Shown here: positions 27,535 to 35,099 of the stretch, in pieces
Position numbering within the stretch: the stretch's first letter is position 1
Layout: each line of letters begins with the position of its first letter
Assembly (NCBI RefSeq): GCF_017876775.1
Contig: NZ_JAGIOP010000001.1
Location: forward strand, 62,001 to 126,000
DNA length: 64,000 nucleotides
Origin: Mycolicibacterium lutetiense
GTDB lineage: Bacteria; Actinomycetota; Actinomycetes; Mycobacteriales; Mycobacteriaceae
Reading direction: 5' to 3'
Notes under the pieces: generated by a model
The model's input: the letters and a program-made list of their open reading frames with translations, nothing else
Database searches by the model: none
What the model was told of the DNA's origin: nothing
Program-made: the position numbers and the translations under genes

Positions 27535-28979
27535 TTGTCGGTTCGCTCAGCGCCCGGCGCAAGGCAATCATTCTCGTCTCGTGTTGTCTGAGCCTGCTGA
27601 TCGTGTCGATGGACGCCACCATCGTCAACGTCGCGCTGCCGAGCATCCGCGACGATCTGGGCGCTACCCCTTCGCAATTGCAGTGGATAGTCGACGTCTA
27701 CACCCTGGTCCTGGCTTCGCTGTTGGTGCTGGCCGGCGCTGCCGGCGACCGGTTCGGCCGCAGGCGGACGTTCCAGTTGGGTCTGGCGATCTTCGCGGTG
27801 GCCTCGTTACTGTGCAGCCTCGCGCCCAACATCGAAACCCTCATCGCCGCACGTTTCCTCCAGGCGATCGGCGGCTCGATGCTCAACCCGGTGGCCATGT
27901 CGATCATCACCCAGGTGTTCACCGGCCGGGTCGAACGTGCCCGCGCGATCGGTGTCTGGGGCGGTGTCGTCGGTATCTCGATGGCGCTCGGGCCGATTGT
28001 GGGTGGGGCGCTGATCGAGTACGTCGACTGGCGCGCGGTGTTCTGGATCAACCTGCCGATCTGTGTCCTGGCCGTGGTGCTCACCGCGATCTTCGTCCCC
28101 GAATCAAAGTCGGCCACGATGCGTGATCTCGACCCGCTCGGCCAGGTTCTGGGAGTGGCGTTCCTGTTCGCGGTCGTGTTCGTGCTCATCGAGGGGCCGG
28201 GATACGGCTGGACCGACCTGCGCACTCTGGCCGTCGCCCTGATCGCGTTGCTCGCCCTGGTGGCGTTCCTGCGCTACGAATCGCGTCGCACCGACCCGTT
28301 CATCGATCTTCGGTTCTTCCGTAGCGTGCCCTTCGCCGCGGCCACCCTGATCGCGGTCTGTGCGTTCGCCGCCTACGGCGCATTCCTTTTCATGATGTCG
28401 CTGTACCTGCAGACCGAGCGGGGTTACTCCGCGATGGACACCGGGTTGATCTACCTGCCGGTCGCTATCGGCGCGTTGATCTTCTCGCCGTTGTCGGGGC
28501 GGTTGGTCGGTCGGTACGGCAGTCGGCCGTCGCTGCTGGTGGCGGGGGCGACGATCACCGTGGCCACCATCCTGCTGACCCGACTGACGGCTGACACTCC
28601 GGTGTGGCAGTTGTTGGTCATGTTCGGTGTATTCGGTATCGGCTTCTCGATGGTCAACGCGCCGATCACGACGACTGCAGTCAGCGGCATGCCGTTGGAC
28701 CGCGCCGGCGCAGCCTCGGCGGTGGCCTCCACCAGTCGGCAGGTCGGTGTGAGTATCGGTGTGGCGCTATGTGGTTCGGTGGCCGGGGCTGCGTTGGCGG
28801 GAACCGGTGTGGGTTTCGCCGCGGCAGCGCGACCACTGTGGTTCGTCTGTGCCGCACTGGGTTTGGCGATCTTCGCGTTGGGTGTCGTGTCCACCACGCC
28901 GTCGGCGTTGCGTTCTGCTCAGCGGTTGGCGCCGCTCATCGGAGACCACCATGTCGAGGAGGGGACTCATGTCCGTTGA
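27525..28979 (+). CDS. DHA2-family multidrug exporter (MFS, 14 segments)
   Basis: A 484-residue proton-driven exporter. Fourteen hydrophobic segments are expected from the hydropathy. Motifs are LSLLIVSMDATIVNVALPSI with the DHA2 D1-type Asp in helix 1, GDRFGRRRTFQLG (motif A) after helix 2, and GVVGISMALGPIVGGALIE (motif C, antiporter). Substrates are probably amphipathic drugs. It starts at a GTG within a dyad operator, and its 3' end overlaps a MarR gene by 11 bases, the classical arrangement of an exporter with its own repressor. Confidence 0.92.
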   Translation: MNTIVGSLSARRKAIILVSCCLSLLIVSMDATIVNVALPSIRDDLGATPSQLQWIVDVYTLVLASLLVLAGAAGDRFGRRRTFQLGLAIFAVASLLCSLAPNIETLIAARFLQAIGGSMLNPVAMSIITQVFTGRVERARAIGVWGGVVGISMALGPIVGGALIEYVDWRAVFWINLPICVLAVVLTAIFVPESKSATMRDLDPLGQVLGVAFLFAVVFVLIEGPGYGWTDLRTLAVALIALLALVAFLRYESRRTDPFIDLRFFRSVPFAAATLIAVCAFAAYGAFLFMMSLYLQTERGYSAMDTGLIYLPVAIGALIFSPLSGRLVGRYGSRPSLLVAGATITVATILLTRLTADTPVWQLLVMFGVFGIGFSMVNAPITTTAVSGMPLDRAGAASAVASTSRQVGVSIGVALCGSVAGAALAGTGVGFAAAARPLWFVCAALGLAIFALGVVSTTPSALRSAQRLAPLIGDHHVEEGTHVR

Positions 28980-29394
28980 CCGGCCCGAGTTGGCCGACGA
29001 GGTGTGGCGGGCCTTGACCCGGTTGGTGTTCGACCATCGCGACGCATGGAAGCGGGCGGTGATCGAGGAGAGCGGCCTGCCGTTCAGCCGTATCCGCATT
29101 CTGCGGCGACTGGAGCGGGCCCCGATGACGGTCAAGCAGTTGGCGCACGCGGCGACGGTCGACGCCCCGGCGGCCACGGTTGCGGTCAACGACCTTGAGG
29201 AGCGGGGTTTGGTGGTGCGGGAGATCGACCCGGCCAACCGCCGCTGCAAGTTGGTCTCGCTGACCGACGCCGGCCGCGCGCTGCTGGCGCGGATCGACCG
29301 GGTCGAGGACCCGGCGCCGGAAGTGCTCGCAGCCCTCGATGCCGGGGACCTCGAAGCCTTGCGGGCGATCCTGCGCAAGATCCACTCGCCGTAG
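28969..29394 (+). CDS. MarR-family repressor of the adjacent exporter
   Basis: A 141-residue winged-helix protein with RIRILRRLERAPMTVKQLAHA, a recognition helix PAATVAVNDLEERGLVV and the wing DPANRRCKLVSLTDAG containing the conserved Asp-x-Arg. The ATG at 28969 lies just after a GGAGGGG site; an in-frame ATG at 28951 is less likely. It is translationally linked to the MFS gene and probably autoregulates the operon through the dyad near 27519 (inference). Confidence 0.9.
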   Translation: MSVDRPELADEVWRALTRLVFDHRDAWKRAVIEESGLPFSRIRILRRLERAPMTVKQLAHAATVDAPAATVAVNDLEERGLVVREIDPANRRCKLVSLTDAGRALLARIDRVEDPAPEVLAALDAGDLEALRAILRKIHSP

Positions 29395-29410
29395 CGACGG
29401 CTTGGAGGCG

Positions 29411-30967
29411 TCAGCCTTCGAGAATTGCCATCGCCGCGTTGTGTCCGCCGATACCCGAGACTGCGCCTCCGCGCACTGATCCCGAGCCGCACAACAGGAT
29501 CCGGTCATGGGCGGTGGCCACACCCCAGCGCTGCGCCGGTGTCTCCAGCTCAGTGTCGTCCTCGGCGAACGGCCACCGCAGCGCTCCGTGGAAGATATTG
29601 CCCGCGGTCATCCCGAGGGCCTGCTCAAGGTCGGCGGTGGTCTTGGATTCGATGCACAACCGGCCGGCGCCGTCCTCCATCAGAACGTCCTGGATCGGTT
29701 CGGCTAGAACTGAATTGAGCGAACTCAACACGGCCGAGGTCAGCCGGTCGCGCGTCCGGTCGGGGTCGCCCGCCGCCAATGAGTGCGGGGTGTGCAGTCC
29801 GAAGACCGTCAGCGTCTGCGCACCCGAGGCCCGCAGGTCCTCGGACAGGATGCTGGGATCGGTCAGGGAGTGGCAGTAGATTTCGCACGGCAGCGGGTCA
29901 GGGACCCGTCCGGCGGCCGCATCGTCGTAGGCCCCGGCCAGCTGGCTGAAGGTTTCGTTGATGTGGAACGTGCCGCCGAATGCCTGCTCGGGCGTGACGT
30001 GTTCGTCCCGCAGCCGGGGCAGGCGTCGCAGCATCAGGTTCACCTTCACTTGCGCACCGGGAGCGGTCTCGGCGGCCGGTTCGCCGAGCAATTCGGCCAG
30101 CACAGCCGGCGTGACGTTGGCCAGCACGTGCTCGGCGCGTACCCGCCGGGCCGATCCATCCTGCCGGTAGCGCACCTCGCCATCCGGATTGACTGCGTAA
30201 ACATCGGCACCGGTGATGATTTCGGCTCCATGTCCGGCCGCGGCAGCGGCCAGGGCCCCCGTGACCGCGCCCATCCCGCCGACTGGGACGTCCCAGTTGC
30301 CGGTGCCGCCGCCGATCAGATGGTAGAGAAAGCACACGTTCTGGATCAGCGACGGATCGTCGATGTCGGCGAACGTACCGATCAGGGCGTCGGTGGCCAT
30401 CACGCCGCGCACCAGATCGTGCGATACCGCGGCGGTGATCGCGTCGCCGATGGGCTGTTCGATCAGGGCCTCCCAGGCCGCGGCAGTCTCGGTGTCCTGT
30501 CCGCTCAGCACATCCCGGCGGATCTCGGCCCGGCTGCGCAACGGCTGCAGCAGCGTCGGCCAGATTCGGGTGGTGATCAGCCCGCAGCGGCGGTAGAAGT
30601 CGTTGAATCCGGCCGCGTCGTTGCCGGCGCCGACCGCGTCGAACGTCGGCTGCGGGCCGATCAGCAGCCCGGTGGCGCCGCCGGTGACCGGATCGGGCGT
30701 GTAGGACGAGATTCGGCGTCGCGACAGCCGGATTCGGGCTCCCAGATCGGTGATGATGCGTTGGGGTAGCAGGCTGACCAGGTACGAGTATCGCGACAAG
30801 CGGGCGTCCACACCGTCGAAGGCGTGCGCCGAAACGGCTGCGCCGCCTACGTGGTCGAGACGTTCGAGCACCTGAACCCGGCGTCCCGCCCGGGCCAGGT
30901 AGGCAGCGGCCACCAAGCCGTTGTGGCCGCCGCCGATGATGACGGCGTCCAACGCCCTTTCTGTCAC
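29411..30967 (-). CDS. Phytoene-desaturase-like FAD oxidoreductase (Rv0897c-like)
   Basis: A 518-residue flavoprotein with an N-terminal dinucleotide-binding motif (AVIIGGGHNGLVAAAYLARAG), ERLDHVGGAAVS after strand 2 and a C-terminal FAD segment ILLCGSGSVRGGAVSGIGGHNAA. It belongs to the CrtI/PYROXD2-like NAD(P)/FAD-dependent group; the substrate is unknown. It is convergent with the MarR gene and transcribed together with the upstream DUF2630 gene, 15 bases away. The position matches Rv0897c. Confidence 0.88.
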   Translation of the reverse strand: MTERALDAVIIGGGHNGLVAAAYLARAGRRVQVLERLDHVGGAAVSAHAFDGVDARLSRYSYLVSLLPQRIITDLGARIRLSRRRISSYTPDPVTGGATGLLIGPQPTFDAVGAGNDAAGFNDFYRRCGLITTRIWPTLLQPLRSRAEIRRDVLSGQDTETAAAWEALIEQPIGDAITAAVSHDLVRGVMATDALIGTFADIDDPSLIQNVCFLYHLIGGGTGNWDVPVGGMGAVTGALAAAAAGHGAEIITGADVYAVNPDGEVRYRQDGSARRVRAEHVLANVTPAVLAELLGEPAAETAPGAQVKVNLMLRRLPRLRDEHVTPEQAFGGTFHINETFSQLAGAYDDAAAGRVPDPLPCEIYCHSLTDPSILSEDLRASGAQTLTVFGLHTPHSLAAGDPDRTRDRLTSAVLSSLNSVLAEPIQDVLMEDGAGRLCIESKTTADLEQALGMTAGNIFHGALRWPFAEDDTELETPAQRWGVATAHDRILLCGSGSVRGGAVSGIGGHNAAMAILEG

Positions 30968-30982
30968 GTCACGCCCGACCGG

Positions 30983-31231
30983 TCAGCCTCGATAGCCTTC
31001 GACCTCGTCGGCCCCACGTTTCTCGGCGAGGCCCGGATCCTGTCCCGTGTCACGCAGCGCACGGCGCTGCCGCAACAGGTCCCAACACTGGTCGAGGGCG
31101 ACTTCCAGCGATCTCAGTCGTTGTTGCTCTTCGGTTTCATCGATTTCCCGCTGCTGCAGTTTGGTCCGGAGCTCCTGCTCTTCGGCAACGAGCCGGTGAA
31201 CTTCGGCGAGGATGTCCTGATCTTTGGCCAC
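30983..31231 (-). CDS. DUF2630 coiled-coil protein (Rv0898c-like)
   Basis: An 82-residue highly charged helical protein (AKDQDILAEVHRLVAEEQEL, then QQREIDETEEQQRLRSLEVALDQCWDLLRQRRA) fitting the DUF2630 family. It should form a coiled coil. The GTG at 31231 is chosen; longer frames cross the divergent FKBP promoter. It is cotranscribed with the flavin oxidoreductase. No function is known. Confidence 0.82.
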   Translation of the reverse strand: MAKDQDILAEVHRLVAEEQELRTKLQQREIDETEEQQRLRSLEVALDQCWDLLRQRRALRDTGQDPGLAEKRGADEVEGYRG

Positions 31232-31262
31232 ACAACCAGTCTGCCGGACTACCGTTGATCCG

Positions 31263-31625
31263 GTGAGTACAAAACCTGACATCGAGTTTCCGGACGGACC
31301 CGCTCCTGCTGAATTGGTCATCACCGACCTGGTGGTCGGCGATGGCGCCGAGGCAGTGCCCGGCGGCACGGTCGAGGTGCACTACGTGGGCGTCGAATAT
31401 GACTCCGGTGAGGAGTTCGACAGCTCCTGGAATCGCGGAGAATCCATTGAATTTCCGTTGCGGGGCCTAATTCAGGGCTGGCAGGACGGAATTCCCGGGA
31501 TGCGGGTCGGCGGTCGGCGCAAGCTCGTCATTCCGCCGGCACAAGCCTATGGTCCAGCGGGTTCGGGGCATCGGCTTTCGGGCAAGACGCTGATCTTCGT
31601 GATCGATCTGCTCGCCACCCGTTGA
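31263..31625 (+). CDS. FKBP-type peptidyl-prolyl isomerase
   Basis: A 120-residue cytosolic FKBP domain protein. Typical elements are GGTVEVHYVGVEYDSGEEFDSSW, FPLRGLIQGWQDGIPGMRVGGRRKLVIPPAQAYGP (listed in parts: Ile-Gln-Gly-Trp pocket and Ala-Tyr-Gly) and LIFVIDLL. These line the FK506/proline pocket, so the enzyme should be active. It has no signal peptide. It starts at a GTG (31263), close to the divergent DUF2630 start. An FKBP here is additional to the Rv0898c-Rv0899 order I recall from M. tuberculosis. Confidence 0.9.
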   Translation: MSTKPDIEFPDGPAPAELVITDLVVGDGAEAVPGGTVEVHYVGVEYDSGEEFDSSWNRGESIEFPLRGLIQGWQDGIPGMRVGGRRKLVIPPAQAYGPAGSGHRLSGKTLIFVIDLLATR

Positions 31626-31743
31626 CGTTTCCATGGGTTCGGAGAGTATTGGCCGAACCTAACCGTTGATTTCCATTTGCTGCTACCGTCAACCTGTTTC
31701 GCTGCTGTAGATAACTGTTCGTCGACTTCAGGGAGTGCCCACA

Positions 31744-32769
31744 ATGTCGGGTTCGGACGAATCTCGGACAATCACAGGCTGGCAAACAGCCTCCAAGTTA
31801 TATCGACGACCACCCGGCTTGGGGTGGTTGCTAGCGTTGGCGGCAGTTCCATTGTTGCTGGGGCTGATCGGCTGGGGCGGGCTCGACCGCTCTGGAAAGG
31901 ACATCGATCTCACGCGACCGGATGTCAATCCCACGGCCACGTTGACCGCACCGGATGTGAATGCACCGGACATCAACGCTCCCGGTGTGAATCTGCCGAA
32001 CCTTTCGTTCGCGCCGTTGTCGATTACCCGTAACGGCAATGACTTCACTCTCACCGGTGATCTGCCCGACGCGGCTGCCAAGACCTCGCTGCTGGACTGG
32101 CTGCGTGGAAAGTTCGGCGCGGACGTCAATCTGGTCGACAACCTGAATCTGGGTGCGGGTGTGAGTACCCCCGATGTTTCGGCGCTGGGCAAGGTGTTCG
32201 ACGCCGCTGCGGGCATTCCGGATTTCAGCTTCAGCATCGACGGGGACACCCTGACGCTGACCGGGACCGCTCCGTCGGCTGAGGTACGCGACGCCGTCGA
32301 GGCGGCCGCCAAGGCGGCTTGGCCGAACATCAAACTCGTCAACAACATTCAGATCACCCCGGCATCTGCCGCCCCGGCTCCGCCGGCGACGCCCGGTACC
32401 CCCGGACCCTGTGCGGTACTGCAGGACGATGTGAGTGCACTGTTGCGCACGCCGATCAACTTCAGCACCGACGGGTTCGTTCTGGCCCCGGCATCGCAGC
32501 AGTTGCTCTCGCAGGTGGCCGACAAGCTCAAGTCCTGTGCAGGCGCACAGGTGGTTGTCACCGGCTACACCGACAACTCGGGCAATGACGCGATCAATGT
32601 CCCGCTGAGCAGCAATCGTGCGAAAGCTGTTGCCGATTATTTGGTTTCGCAGGGACTGGCGGCCGATCACGTGACGTCGTCCGGTGCGGGTTCGGCGAAG
32701 CCGATCGCCAGCAATGACACACCCGAAGGCAAGGCGCAGAACCGCCGCGTCGAGATCACGGTCAACTAG
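31744..32769 (+). CDS. arfA: Peptidoglycan-binding membrane protein ArfA (OmpATb)
   Basis: A 341-residue protein with one N-terminal membrane helix (about 27-48), two BON-type lipid-binding repeats (about 90-150 and 155-215) and a C-terminal OmpA-like peptidoglycan-binding domain (about 220-341) with TGYTDNSGNDAINVPLSSNRA and AQNRRVEITVN. Cysteines in PGPCAVLQ and LKSCAGAQ correspond to the known disulfide. In M. tuberculosis the arfABC operon supports ammonia release and growth at acid pH. The ATG at 31744 has AGGGAG upstream. The homologue is Rv0899. Confidence 0.94.
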   Translation: MSGSDESRTITGWQTASKLYRRPPGLGWLLALAAVPLLLGLIGWGGLDRSGKDIDLTRPDVNPTATLTAPDVNAPDINAPGVNLPNLSFAPLSITRNGNDFTLTGDLPDAAAKTSLLDWLRGKFGADVNLVDNLNLGAGVSTPDVSALGKVFDAAAGIPDFSFSIDGDTLTLTGTAPSAEVRDAVEAAAKAAWPNIKLVNNIQITPASAAPAPPATPGTPGPCAVLQDDVSALLRTPINFSTDGFVLAPASQQLLSQVADKLKSCAGAQVVVTGYTDNSGNDAINVPLSSNRAKAVADYLVSQGLAADHVTSSGAGSAKPIASNDTPEGKAQNRRVEITVN

Positions 32770-32780
32770 GGAGATTCGAC

Positions 32781-32936
32781 ATGGACTTCGTAATCCAATG
32801 GTTGTGGTACCTGCTCGCGTTTGTGGTGGGGTCGCTGGTGGCCTGGCTGATCTCAGTGGTGGCCGTCAAGCCCACCAGTGAGGAAGAGGCGTTCGCTGAA
32901 CTGCCTGGCTCACGTGAGATTGGAGCACGACGATGA
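32781..32936 (+). CDS. arfB: Small membrane protein ArfB
   Basis: A 51-residue protein beginning [17 protein letters not shown], with one long hydrophobic helix (about 4-29) and a short acidic cytosolic tail ([16 protein letters not shown]). It lies 11 bases after arfA and its stop overlaps the arfC start in an ATGA tetranucleotide. Size and position match Rv0900 of the arfABC operon. Confidence 0.88.
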   Translation: MDFVIQWLWYLLAFVVGSLVAWLISVVAVKPTSEEEAFAELPGSREIGARR

Positions 32937-33532
32937 ACGACGTGAACTGGTGGTTGATGGCCCTGGCCTTCGTGCTCGGGCTGGTGCTGACACTGGCGTT
33001 GACCCTGCGCCGGGTGAAGCGGGAGGTGCCGGTGTACGGCGCCCTGGGCCGTCGTCCCGAGGCTAAGGCCACAGGCGGCGGAACTGCCGCCGCCGCAACG
33101 GCTGTCGCCGATGACGCCACGACCCGGCTGCCTCGGGCCGGTGCCGTCGACGAGCCCACCACGCGGATACCCAAGGTCAGCGGCAGCGGTGCCGCGGCGG
33201 GTGCGGCGGCCGTGGGTGCGGCCGGTGCTGCCGGTGCGGCCAAGTTCGCCTCCGGCGGGGGCGCCCATGAGGCTGCTGACGACGACGACGGCGTGGATGT
33301 CAGCGTCGTCGAGGAGACGCCTTACGGTGCCGGTTCGGTGCGGGTCTCGGGTGCGGGTACCCCGACGGGTTATCTGATCAAGGGCAACGAGGATTCGATG
33401 CTCTATCACTCGCCGGAGAGCCCGTCCTATGTGGTGACCATCGCCGAGATCTGGTTTGCCGACGTGGAAACCGCCGAGAAGGCGGGCTTCAACCGGTGGG
33501 ACAGCGGTAAGTCTCAGCGCGACAAGAAGTAA
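32933..33532 (+). CDS. arfC: Membrane-anchored protein ArfC
   Basis: A 199-residue protein with one N-terminal membrane helix (about 6-25), an Ala/Gly-rich low-complexity linker (about 45-110) and a conserved C-terminal domain. That domain reads [21 protein letters not shown], then [17 protein letters not shown], a short motif also found in other mycobacterial Arf and secretion-linked proteins. It is the last gene of arfABC (Rv0901). A very strong terminator follows 17 bases after the stop. Confidence 0.88.
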   Translation: MNDVNWWLMALAFVLGLVLTLALTLRRVKREVPVYGALGRRPEAKATGGGTAAAATAVADDATTRLPRAGAVDEPTTRIPKVSGSGAAAGAAAVGAAGAAGAAKFASGGGAHEAADDDDGVDVSVVEETPYGAGSVRVSGAGTPTGYLIKGNEDSMLYHSPESPSYVVTIAEIWFADVETAEKAGFNRWDSGKSQRDKK

Positions 33533-33549
33533 CCCTCTCGCCCAGCAGA

Positions 33550-33591
33550 CACAAAACTGCCCCAAATCAATGGATTTGGGGCAGTTTTGTG
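33550..33591. terminator. 19-bp hairpin terminator between arfC and prrB
   Basis: A perfect 19-bp stem, with arms 33550-33568 and 33573-33591 around an AATG tetraloop, ends in a TTTTGTG arm. It lies between convergent arfC and prrB and should work in both directions. The IS110 element starts a few bases beyond the right arm, so the element's target includes part of this hairpin. Confidence 0.9.
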
Positions 33592-33604
33592 CCTCAGTGT
33601 CAGT

Positions 33605-33790
33605 CTGGCAATTGCCGCGTTGCGGTGGTTGGGTCTGGATCATCTGGTGTCTGGCTCATTTTGTGTCTGCCGCCCCTTTGGTGGGTTGGCGTTGAGCAGT
33701 AGTGCCGGCATCAGATGTGAAGGACCGGACGGCGTGACTTGATAGGAGCGTGGCATCGCCCCCGACTGAGAAGTGTCCGCCGACCGGCCC
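33605..33790 (+). ncRNA. Predicted bridge RNA of the IS110 element
   Basis: The 5' non-coding end folds into three parts. A stem-loop lies near 33612-33625. A target-binding loop is closed by arms 33641-33655 and 33704-33717; it holds TTTTGTGTCT (33659-33668) and GAGCAGTAG (33694-33702). A donor-binding loop is closed by CCGGACGGCG (33725-33734) with CGCCGACCGG (33778-33787) and ACTT with AAGT; it holds ATAGGAGC (33742-33749) and ACTGAG (33765-33770). The first two segments match the left and right halves of the insertion site with one G-U wobble each, and the last two match the right and left element ends. This is the layout known for IS621-type bridge RNAs. Confidence 0.75.
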
Positions 33791-33832
33791 AACCTCAACA
33801 CACCCTCTTCATGACTGAAGGAGGCAACCATC

Positions 33833-34184
33833 ATGGTTGTTGTTGGAGCCGATGTACACAAGTCCACCCACACCTTTGTCGCGGTCGATGAGGTCGGGTG
33901 CAAGCTCGGCGAGAAGACCGTCAAGGCCACCACTGATGGGCATCGCAAGGCCATCATGTGGGCCCGCGAGCAGTTCGGTGTCGAGTTGATCTGGGGCATC
34001 GAGGACTGCCGCAACATGTCGGCACGGCTGGAGCGTGACCTGCTCGGTGCGGGGCAGAAGGTGGTGCGGGTACCCACCAAACTGATGGCCGCCACCCGCA
34101 AGTCCGCGCGCGCTCGAGGCAAGTCCGATCCGATCGATGCGCTTGCGGTGTCGCGGGCAGTGCTGCGCGAACCTGATCTGCCGG
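33833..34184 (+). pseudogene. IS110 transposase, N-terminal part (split by IS21)
   Basis: The RuvC-like DEDD domain of an IS110-family recombinase: Asp7 in GADVHK, Glu57 in GIEDCR, and Asp99/Asp102 in KSDPIDALAVSRA. The frame is cut after REPDLP by the IS21 insertion and then runs 14 bases into IS21 to a stop. Joined to the downstream part at the 7-bp duplication, the frame is restored exactly (355 codons including stop), so the recombinase was intact before the insertion. The ATG at 33833 follows GAAGGAGG. Confidence 0.9.
34178..34184. repeat. Target duplication CTGCCGG, left copy (IS21)
   Basis: CTGCCGG here and at 36826-36832. Removing IS21 and one copy restores an uninterrupted IS110 transposase frame (Leu-Pro-Val-Ala-Ser-His across the join). 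Confidence 0.88.
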
Positions 34185-34255
34185 TGTCGACCGTCGCGTA
34201 ATTCCCCCGGGGTGTCCGTCACGTAATTCCGCCACCGGTGGGCCTCGGTGTAGGT

Positions 34256-35038
34256 CTACCGGGATGGCTTGGTGTTGTCTACCGGCGCGCTAGCGCCGGG
34301 TCTTTTTCGGGGTCTGTAGCTAGGGCCGTCCATCAGGATTTGGTGGCTGGTATTGATCAACCGGTCGAGCAGTGACTCGGCGACGACGGGGTTGGGGAAC
34401 AGGTTGTACCAGTCCTTTGGTGATCGGTTGGAGGTCAGGATGAGCGGTTTGCCGTTGACGGCGCGGTCGGAGATCAACTCGTAGAGGTCGTCGGCGTGCA
34501 TCGCGGTGTGCTCGCGCATGGCGAAGTCGTCGAGGATGAGCACGAGCGGTTTGGTGTATTCGCGGATGCGTTGACCCCAGGTGCGATCGGCGTGACCGCC
34601 GGCGAGGTCGGAGAGCACCCGGGAGGTCTTGGCGAAGCGGACGTCGCCGCCGCGGCGGGCTACGGCGTGGCCAAGTGCTTGTGCCATATGGGTTTTCCCG
34701 ACGCCGACGGGTCCGTAGAGGATGACTGATTCGGCGGCGTCGAGCCACCGCAGTGCGGCCAGGTCTCGCAGCATCGCGGCGGGCAGTTTGGTGTTGGCGG
34801 TGAAGTCGAAGGATTCGAAGGTCGATTGTTCCTCGAAGCGGGCTCGGCGGATGCGCCGGGTGAGGGCGGCGGATTCGCGGCGGGCGATCTCGTCTTCGCA
34901 GAGAACTTGGAGGAAGTCGAGGTGTCCGAGGGTGCCGTCGCGGGTTTGGGCCAGCCGGGTGTCGAGGGTGTCGAGCATGCCGGTGAGTTTGAGGGTGCGT
35001 AGCGCATTGCGCAGGGCGGGGTCGAGAATGCTGCTCAT
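34256..35038 (-). CDS. istB: IS21 helper ATPase IstB
   Basis: A 260-residue AAA+ ATPase that works with IstA in target selection and strand transfer. The N-terminal helical domain is followed by Walker A GPVGVGKTH (about 110-118), Walker B LVLILDDFAMRE and the sensor segment LILTSNRSPKDWY. The arginine-rich C-terminus (RPRKRPG) is typical. It lies 61 bases downstream of istA on the same strand. No frameshift or missing motif was seen. Confidence 0.94.
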   Translation of the reverse strand: MSSILDPALRNALRTLKLTGMLDTLDTRLAQTRDGTLGHLDFLQVLCEDEIARRESAALTRRIRRARFEEQSTFESFDFTANTKLPAAMLRDLAALRWLDAAESVILYGPVGVGKTHMAQALGHAVARRGGDVRFAKTSRVLSDLAGGHADRTWGQRIREYTKPLVLILDDFAMREHTAMHADDLYELISDRAVNGKPLILTSNRSPKDWYNLFPNPVVAESLLDRLINTSHQILMDGPSYRPRKRPGASAPVDNTKPSR

Positions 35039-35099
35039 AGGTTGATGTCCTTGGTTCTGATCGAATGATGTTGATTGACAGTCAGATACGATGCGGTGG

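Noticed and set aside
33641-33717. 33659-33670 (TTTTGTGTCTGC) as the true left insertion junction of IS110
   Set aside because: It lies inside a stem-closed loop of the predicted bridge RNA and is better explained as a guide; a junction at the CT at 33593 also gives consistent donor guides.
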